A stretch of DNA of 64,000 bases from Cupriavidus pauculus. Lineage in GTDB: Bacteria; Pseudomonadota; Gammaproteobacteria; Burkholderiales; Burkholderiaceae. How positions within the stretch are numbered: the stretch's first letter is position 1; the number at the start of each line of letters is the position of its first letter. Below the pieces are notes generated by a model. It was given only the letters and a program-made list of their open reading frames with translations. It had not been told where the DNA came from and searched no databases. The translations under genes and the position numbers were made by a program. The DNA lies in NCBI RefSeq assembly GCF_002858765.1, contig NZ_PJRP01000014.1, positions 124,001 through 188,000 of the forward strand, in the 5' to 3' direction. Positions 58,713-64,000 of the stretch are shown one piece after another.

Positions 58713-59702
58713 GTGGAAAAGGCACTCTCCATCCTGATCGCCAGGCTAGGCAAGGCGTTGTTTGTCGTGCTTGGCGTGGTCATCATCAATTTCATGCTCG
58801 TGCGCATGGCGCCTGGCGATCCCGCCGCGGTGCTGGCGGGTGAATCGGGATCGTCCGATCCGGCCTACGTGGAAGAACTGCGCAAGGAGTTCGGCCTCGA
58901 TCAGCCGCTGCCCGTGCAGCTTGGCCGCTACCTCTGGGGTGTGGCGCACCTCGACCTCGGGTATTCGTATCGCGAACGGCTGCCCGTGCTCGACGTGATC
59001 CTCGATCGCCTGCCGGCGACGCTGCTGCTCATGTCGTGCGCGTTCGTTTTTGCGTTGGGCTTTGGTGTGCTGTTCGGCGTGATCGCATCGCGTGCCCGCT
59101 ATGCCGGCCGTCGCACCTGGCTGGATAGCGCGCTCATGACCGGTTCGCTCCTCATCTACGCCACACCGCAATTCTGGCTGGCGTTGCTGGCTATCCTGTT
59201 CTTCTCGCTGCATCTTGGCTGGCTGCCGCCCTACGGCATGGAGCAGGTGGGCGGCAATCTGTCGGGCTGGGCGCGCGTCAGCGACGTGGCCCACCACCTG
59301 GTGCTGCCCACCGTGTCGCTCGGCTGCTTCTTCATGGCCGTGTATGCACGGCTGACACGGGCATCGATGCTCGAAGTGCTGGGCATGGACTTCATCAAGA
59401 CGGCGCGTGCCAAGGGCGTGCCGCTTGGCGAGACCATTCGCCGTCACGCGCTGCGCAATGCCCTGCTGCCAGTGGTGACGTTCGCGGGTATCCAGTTGGG
59501 CCAGATGGCAGGCGGCGCCGTGCTGACCGAGACCGTATTCGGCTGGCCGGGCATTGGCCGACTGATGTTCGACGCGCTGATCCAACGCGACTACCAGTTG
59601 CTGCTCGGTGTGTTCCTGGTGACCTCGACGATGGTCGTCGTATTCAATCTGCTGACCGATCTGGTGTACCGCCTGATCGACCCGCGCATCGGCCGAGCCT
59701 GA
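58713..59702 (+). CDS. ABC transporter permease, DppB type
   Basis: 329 aa from GTG 58713, which has AAAGGAT upstream; GTG 58674 and ATG 58683 are alternative starts. Six membrane helices. Start VEKALSILIARLGKALFVVL, then PGDPAAVLAG, the periplasmic RYLWGVAHLDLGYSYRERLP, and the EAA loop LGMDFIKTARAKGVPLGETI. The family signature AGGAVLTETVFGWPGIGRL lies near the end. Forms the import channel with the next gene. Confidence 0.93.
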   Translation: MEKALSILIARLGKALFVVLGVVIINFMLVRMAPGDPAAVLAGESGSSDPAYVEELRKEFGLDQPLPVQLGRYLWGVAHLDLGYSYRERLPVLDVILDRLPATLLLMSCAFVFALGFGVLFGVIASRARYAGRRTWLDSALMTGSLLIYATPQFWLALLAILFFSLHLGWLPPYGMEQVGGNLSGWARVSDVAHHLVLPTVSLGCFFMAVYARLTRASMLEVLGMDFIKTARAKGVPLGETIRRHALRNALLPVVTFAGIQLGQMAGGAVLTETVFGWPGIGRLMFDALIQRDYQLLLGVFLVTSTMVVVFNLLTDLVYRLIDPRIGRA

Positions 59703-59713
59703 GGAGTCGCAAG

Positions 59714-60550
59714 ATGTCTTTTCTGAAACGTTTTGGCGCCAACCGTGGCGCTGCCGTGGGCCTGGTGCTGCTGCTGGTGGTGATGCTGACGGCGGCGCTG
59801 GCCTCCACGTTTTATCAAGATCCGCCCTGGATGATGGTGGCCGACCCGCTGCTGGCGCCATTCCATGACAGCGCCTATCCACTTGGCACTGACATGCTGG
59901 GGCGCGATATCGCGGCTGGTATTGCCTATGGCGCCCGTGTGTCGCTGATGATCGGCGTGATCTCGACGATGGTAGCCGTGCTGATCGGCATCGTGGTTGG
60001 CGCGCTGGCCGGTTACTACGGTGGCCGCATCGACGATGCGTTGATGCGCGGTACCGAGTTCTTCCAGACCATTCCGCAGCTTGCGATGGCCCTGGTGCTG
60101 GTGGCCATCTTCAAGCCGTCGCTCTATTCGATCGTGGGCGCCATTGCGATCGTGTCATGGCCGCCGGTGGCGCGGCTGGTGCGCTCCGAGTTCATGACGC
60201 TCAAGGAGCGCGAATTCGTCCAGGCGGCGGTGGTGATCGGGCAATCGCCCGCCCGCATCATCTTCACGCAGATCCTGCCCAACGCGGCATCCCCGGTAAT
60301 CGTCACCGCGTCGCTGATGACCGCGACGGCAATCCTGACGGAGTCGGCGCTGTCGTTCCTGGGCCTGGGTGACCGTAACCTGATGAGCTGGGGCTTCATG
60401 ATCGGCGCGGCGCGCACCATGCTGCGCGAAGCGCCGTGGATGAGCCTGTGGCCGGGCGTGGCCATCATGCTGACGGTGCTGGCGATCAACCTGATTGGTG
60501 AAGGGCTCAATGACGCCCTGAACCCGCAACTGCGCAAGCGAGGGAGCTGA
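59714..60550 (+). CDS. ABC transporter permease, DppC type
   Basis: 278 aa, 11 bases after the previous stop. Short N-terminus (FLKRFGANRGAAVGLVLLLV), then the typical DppC segments PLGTDMLGRDIAAGIAYGAR, LIGIVVGALAGYYGGRIDDA, the EAA loop LKEREFVQAAVVIGQSPARI and LGLGDRNLMSWGFMIG. Five to six membrane helices. Co-transcribed with permease and ATPase genes. Confidence 0.93.
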   Translation: MSFLKRFGANRGAAVGLVLLLVVMLTAALASTFYQDPPWMMVADPLLAPFHDSAYPLGTDMLGRDIAAGIAYGARVSLMIGVISTMVAVLIGIVVGALAGYYGGRIDDALMRGTEFFQTIPQLAMALVLVAIFKPSLYSIVGAIAIVSWPPVARLVRSEFMTLKEREFVQAAVVIGQSPARIIFTQILPNAASPVIVTASLMTATAILTESALSFLGLGDRNLMSWGFMIGAARTMLREAPWMSLWPGVAIMLTVLAINLIGEGLNDALNPQLRKRGS

Positions 60551-60553
60551 CCG

Positions 60554-62236
60554 ATGAATGAATCCCGTAATCCCGCGCCGCTGCTGTCGATCCGCAACCT
60601 GAGTATCGCGCTGCCCAAGGGGGGCGACCGACCCCACGCCGTGCGCGACATTCAATTCGATATCGGTGCCGGCGAACTGGTCTGCATCGTTGGTGAATCC
60701 GGGTCTGGGAAGTCGATGAGCGCGAACGCGATCATGGGCCTGCTGCCCCAGTACCTGAAGCCGGAATCGGGCCAGATCCTGTTCCAGGGACGCGACCTGC
60801 TGACGCAGGACGAAGCCACGCTGCGTGGCATGCGCGGCAAGGACATGGCGATGATCTTCCAGGAACCGCTGTCCGCGCTCAATCCGCTGCATCGCGTGGG
60901 CGACCAGATCGCCGAAGTGATGCGCGTACACGGCGCGTTCGATCCCGAATCGCGCCGCGCAAGGGTGCTGGAGTTGCTGGCGTTCGTGGGTCTGCCGGAT
61001 CCGCCATCGCTTTACCACGCCTATCCGTTCGCACTGTCGGGCGGCCAGCGCCAGCGCGTGATGATTGCCATGGCACTGGCGCTGGAGCCAGCGTTTTTGA
61101 TTGCCGATGAGCCGACCACGGCGCTGGACGTGACTACGCAGGCGCAGATCCTGGCGCTAATCGCCCGCATTCAGAAGGAAAAGGGCATGGGCGTGATGTT
61201 CGTCACCCATGACTTTGGCGTGGTGGCCGAAATTGCCGACCGCGTGATCGTGATGGAAAAGGGCTGCATCGTCGAGCAAGGCCCGGCCGAACAGGTGCTG
61301 AACCGCCCCATGCACCCCTATACGCGCCGGCTGATTGGTAGTGTGCCGTCGCACCGGCCGCGTGCAGGCGCGCCAGACGCGGATGCCGCCGGATATCCGG
61401 TGCTGCGCGTGGAGGGCTTGCGCAAGACCTATACGACACCGGGCGGGCTGTTCCAGCGCAAGCGCGTGGTGGAAGCTGTCAAGGGCGTCAGCTTCGAGAT
61501 CCGTGCGGGCGAGACGCTGGGCATCGTCGGTGAGTCCGGCTCGGGAAAGTCTACAATCGGCAAGTGCCTGCTGAAGCTGACCCACAACGATGGGGGCGTG
61601 ATGGCGTTCGAAGGACGCGACATCGCGCCCCTCAGCGAACAGGCCTTCCGTCCGCTGCGCCGCCATATACAGATGATTTTCCAGGACCCCTTCGCGTCGC
61701 TGAACCCGCGCCACACGGTGGGACGAATTCTCTGCGACGGCCCCATGGCAAACGGCGTGCCAAGGGCACAGGCCGAGACCCGTGCCCGTGAGTTGCTCAA
61801 ATTGGTGGAACTGGACGCCAGCGCCTTCGATCGCTATCCCAGCCAGTTTTCGGGCGGGCAGCGCCAGCGTGTCGGCATCGCGCGCGCGCTGGCCATGGAA
61901 CCCCGCCTGATCGTGGCCGATGAATCAGTATCGGCACTCGACGTTTCGGTACAGGCGCAAGTGCTCAAGCTGCTGGCCGATGTGCAGAAGCGCCTGGGCA
62001 TCGCGCTGATCTTTATTACGCACGATCTGCGCGTGGCTGCGCAGATCTGCGACAAGGTGCTGGTGATGCACCGGGGCAGCGTGGTGGAGCAAGGCACCCC
62101 CGCAGAAATCTTCGAAGCCCCGCGAGATGCCTATACGCGCCGGCTGATCGAGGCGATGCCGGGCAAGTCTTGGGACCCACAGGCTGTGCAGCCGCCGTCG
62201 GATGTACCCGAAGCCGAAGCGATGGAGGCATCATGA
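60554..62236 (+). CDS. Fused double ABC ATPase (DppD-DppF / GsiA type)
   Basis: 560-aa protein that joins both ATPase subunits of a peptide-type importer. First domain: Walker A GESGSGKS (47-54), signature LSGGQRQRV, Walker B AFLIADEPTTALD, followed by the RRLIGSVPSHRP tail. Second domain: Walker A GESGSGKS (326-333), signature FSGGQRQRVG and LIVADESVSALD. The second Walker B has Glu-Ser where Glu-Pro is usual, with the catalytic Glu kept. Fused forms are known from GsiA (glutathione) and related importers. Three bases separate it from the permease. Confidence 0.94.
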   Translation: MNESRNPAPLLSIRNLSIALPKGGDRPHAVRDIQFDIGAGELVCIVGESGSGKSMSANAIMGLLPQYLKPESGQILFQGRDLLTQDEATLRGMRGKDMAMIFQEPLSALNPLHRVGDQIAEVMRVHGAFDPESRRARVLELLAFVGLPDPPSLYHAYPFALSGGQRQRVMIAMALALEPAFLIADEPTTALDVTTQAQILALIARIQKEKGMGVMFVTHDFGVVAEIADRVIVMEKGCIVEQGPAEQVLNRPMHPYTRRLIGSVPSHRPRAGAPDADAAGYPVLRVEGLRKTYTTPGGLFQRKRVVEAVKGVSFEIRAGETLGIVGESGSGKSTIGKCLLKLTHNDGGVMAFEGRDIAPLSEQAFRPLRRHIQMIFQDPFASLNPRHTVGRILCDGPMANGVPRAQAETRARELLKLVELDASAFDRYPSQFSGGQRQRVGIARALAMEPRLIVADESVSALDVSVQAQVLKLLADVQKRLGIALIFITHDLRVAAQICDKVLVMHRGSVVEQGTPAEIFEAPRDAYTRRLIEAMPGKSWDPQAVQPPSDVPEAEAMEAS

Positions 62237-63549
62237 ATCTGCGAGCGCAACGGGCAGAACCCGATGAGGCGTTGGCGGCCTCGCTGTTTGCCCAACTCGC
62301 GGCGCAGAGCCACGATGGTGTGGGTATGACGCGGGACAGCTATGGCGATGGCGAGAACGCAGCGCACGCACTGTTTGCCGTGACGGCCGGGCGCCACGGA
62401 CTGGAAGTCCGGCGTGACGCCGCCAGCAATCTGTACCTGACCTTGCCAGGACGTGAGCGCATGGCGCCCGCCGTGATGACAGGATCGCACCTCGATTCAG
62501 TGCCGCGCGGCGGCAACTATGATGGCGCCGCCGGGGTGGTGGCTGGGCTGGCCATCCTGGCGGGATGGCGACGCGCTGGCGTCGTGCCGGAACGCGATGT
62601 GACGGTCATGGCCATCCGCGCCGAAGAAAGCGCCTGGTTTCCGGTGTCCTATGCCGGCAGCAAGGCGGCGTTCGGCTTGCTCGATGCCGCCGCACTGAAC
62701 GCGCGCCGTGCCGATACCGGGCGCACGCTGGCCGATCACATGCGTGCGGCCGGCGGCGATCCTGACGTGGTGACGGCAGGTGTGGCCACGCTGACCGCCG
62801 CCGATATCGACTGCTTTGTCGAACTCCATATCGAACAGGGCCCCGTGCTGGAGGAAGGTGCCGACGTGCTGGGCGTGGTAACCGGTATTTGCGGGAGCCA
62901 GCGCTATCGGCATGCCACGATCCAGGGGCAGTACGCGCATTCGGGCGCCACGCCGCGTAGTCACCGGCACGACGCCGTAGTGGCCGCAGCGGCGCTGGTC
63001 ACGGCGTTGCAACGCGCGTGGGTGGCGCTGGAGGCGGCGGGCCACGAGCTGACGGTGACGGTGGGCCAATGCATGACCGACGCGGCACAGGCCGATTTCA
63101 GCAAAGTGTCGGGACATGTCGCGTTCAGTATCGACATGCGCTCGCGCAGCCGTGAAACGCTCGATGCGATGGACGCCGCCGTGCAGGCGATACGCACAGA
63201 CGTCATGCAGGCTTGCCGGGTTGAAATCGATCTTGGTCCGGTTACGGCCAGCGCGGCAGCGGCCATGGACCCGGTTTTGCAGGTGATGCTGGCCGCGGCT
63301 GCGGCAGAGGCCGGCGTGCCAGCGCGCGCCATGCCTAGCGGTGCGGGCCATGATGCCGCACTCTTTGCCGCGCAAGGCGTGCCCGCCGCGATGCTGTTCG
63401 TGCGCAACGCCCACGGTAGCCATAACCCCGACGAGTCTATGCGGCTCGATGATTTCGCGCGGGCTACGTGCGTGCTGGCCAGCGTGCTCGGCGCGCGAGC
63501 CGGTGTTTCTCTTCCCAATGCGACATGGAATTCATGCCAGTCTGTCTGA
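62233..63549 (+). CDS. M20 hydrolase, hydantoinase/carbamoylase group
   Basis: 438 aa overlapping the ATPase gene by 4 bases (ATGA). Belongs to the Zn-dependent N-carbamoyl-L-amino acid amidase / allantoate amidohydrolase / beta-ureidopropionase group: TGSHLDSVPRGGNYDGAAGV (His and Asp metal ligands), IRAEESAWFPVSYAGSKAAF, CFVELHIEQGPVLEEGADVL, IQGQYAHSGATPRSHRHDAV and MPSGAGHDAALFA, NAHGSHNPDE. It would remove an N-carbamoyl or similar group from an amino acid. Distinct from the hippurate-type M20 enzyme at 48359. Confidence 0.92.
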   Translation: MNLRAQRAEPDEALAASLFAQLAAQSHDGVGMTRDSYGDGENAAHALFAVTAGRHGLEVRRDAASNLYLTLPGRERMAPAVMTGSHLDSVPRGGNYDGAAGVVAGLAILAGWRRAGVVPERDVTVMAIRAEESAWFPVSYAGSKAAFGLLDAAALNARRADTGRTLADHMRAAGGDPDVVTAGVATLTAADIDCFVELHIEQGPVLEEGADVLGVVTGICGSQRYRHATIQGQYAHSGATPRSHRHDAVVAAAALVTALQRAWVALEAAGHELTVTVGQCMTDAAQADFSKVSGHVAFSIDMRSRSRETLDAMDAAVQAIRTDVMQACRVEIDLGPVTASAAAAMDPVLQVMLAAAAAEAGVPARAMPSGAGHDAALFAAQGVPAAMLFVRNAHGSHNPDESMRLDDFARATCVLASVLGARAGVSLPNATWNSCQSV

Positions 63550-64000
63550 TTACCCAGCCCATCCATCCTGTGGGGGCCGAACGCATGCGTGCCGCTGGCA
63601 TCGACGTGCGCCATAGCACTGCCAGCAACGAGGCCGAGCGTATTGCCGAAGTCCGCGACGTGGATGCAGTGATTGTTCGCGAAGGCCTGTCGGCCGCCGT
63701 CATTGATGCCGCGCCACGCCTGGCCCTGATCAGCAACCACGGTACGGGCACCGATAAGATCGCGGTGACGCATGCCCATGCCTGCGGCATACCGGTGGTA
63801 TCCACGCCGGCCGCCAACGTTCGCGCCGTAGCGGAGCACGCGATGATGCTGATGCTGGCCGTGGCGCGCAATGCGGTGCTGGCGGACGCTGCCACGCGCC
63901 GGTCCGACTGGCAGCACCGCTACACGGTGCCAATGCACTCGCTGTCCGGCAAGACACTCGGCATCGTCGGTTTTGGCCGTACGGGCCAGATCGTGGCGCA
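63534..64000 (+). CDS. D-2-hydroxyacid dehydrogenase, 3' end outside the window
   Basis: At least 155 aa visible, overlapping the M20 gene by 16 bases; an in-frame ATG at 63525 is an alternative start. Family features: VCLITQPIHPVGAERMRAAG at the start, ISNHGTGTDKIAVTHAHACG, IPVVSTPAANVRAVAEHAMM and the NAD-binding GIVGFGRTGQIVA (G-x-G-x-x-G) shortly before the edge. Relatives reduce 2-oxoacids to D-2-hydroxyacids or act as phosphoglycerate dehydrogenase. In this operon it could reduce the keto acid made by the aminotransferase. Confidence 0.9.
   Translation, partial: MPVCLITQPIHPVGAERMRAAGIDVRHSTASNEAERIAEVRDVDAVIVREGLSAAVIDAAPRLALISNHGTGTDKIAVTHAHACGIPVVSTPAANVRAVAEHAMMLMLAVARNAVLADAATRRSDWQHRYTVPMHSLSGKTLGIVGFGRTGQIVA

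Noticed and set aside
58746..59882. 378-codon minus-strand frame
   Set aside because: Runs antisense to the DppB-type permease with Arg/His/Gln-rich composition; a mirror frame.
62497..63423. 308-codon minus-strand frame (and one at 62961-63938)
   Set aside because: Antisense to the M20 hydrolase and dehydrogenase genes, with no start site or family.
1..64000. tRNA or rRNA genes and CRISPR arrays
   Set aside because: I looked for cloverleaf-like and rRNA-like stretches and for regularly spaced repeats and recognised none; the only regular repeat is the 8-bp tract at 20148. A covariance search could still find a tRNA I missed.

Overview
The window looks like a chromosome, chromid or megaplasmid segment from a high-GC beta-proteobacterium of the Burkholderiaceae, most likely Cupriavidus or a close Ralstonia relative. 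This rests on gene content (a Bug-type tricarboxylate receptor, an intracellular PhaZ-type polyhydroxybutyrate depolymerase remnant, a short tyrosine recombinase of a type I associate with Cupriavidus and Burkholderia, and many LysR, GntR and Crp regulators) and on codon and base use; it was not tested by any search. I saw no rRNA, tRNA or CRISPR array.

Layout. 0-3.3 kb: a lipoprotein cut by the window edge, a divergent soluble histidine kinase and single-domain response regulator, and an apparently active small tyrosine recombinase. 3.3-9.1 kb: a graveyard of stress and storage genes, namely a frameshifted phaZ, the tail of a DUF1345 membrane protein, a frameshifted AI-2E-type permease, the remnant of a Crp/Fnr regulator and a degraded copy of the end of a neighbouring gene, with only two small genes that look intact. 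9.1-27.5 kb: an envelope and stress block with a glycine-zipper lipoprotein, an Spy-like protein, a giant cyclic beta-1,2-glucan synthase (2848 aa), a Crp/Fnr regulator, a lipoprotein phospholipase D or cardiolipin synthase, a BON protein, an SbmA/YddA-like ABC exporter and an atypical NRAMP transporter. 27.5-33 kb: gene-poor and partly AT-rich, with a DUF6434 protein, two orphan ORFs, a FixJ-type regulator and a membrane diguanylate cyclase.

33.3-41 kb: two orphan solute-binding proteins divergent from a LysR regulator, three consecutive Hsp20 genes, and a KaiC-like double ATPase with its own response regulator. 41-47.2 kb: an IS21 istA relic, then a glycine-rich autotransporter (1287 aa) and a small Ala/Lys-rich secreted protein. 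47.7-52.3 kb: an M20 amidohydrolase translationally coupled to a TRIC-type channel, and a complete IS1182-family element whose 4-bp duplication can be read.

52.4-64 kb: the most coherent unit. A GntR/FCD regulator diverges from a tightly packed operon of at least ten genes: aminotransferase, pxpB, pxpC, pxpA, a complete peptide/opine-type ABC importer, a hydantoinase/carbamoylase-type M20 hydrolase and a D-2-hydroxyacid dehydrogenase that runs off the window. A 30-bp near-perfect palindrome sits between regulator and operon and is the obvious operator. Together these look like uptake, ATP-driven lactam opening, deacylation or decarbamoylation, transamination and keto-acid reduction for an unknown cyclic or N-blocked amino acid. 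This is the best candidate in the window for an undescribed pathway.
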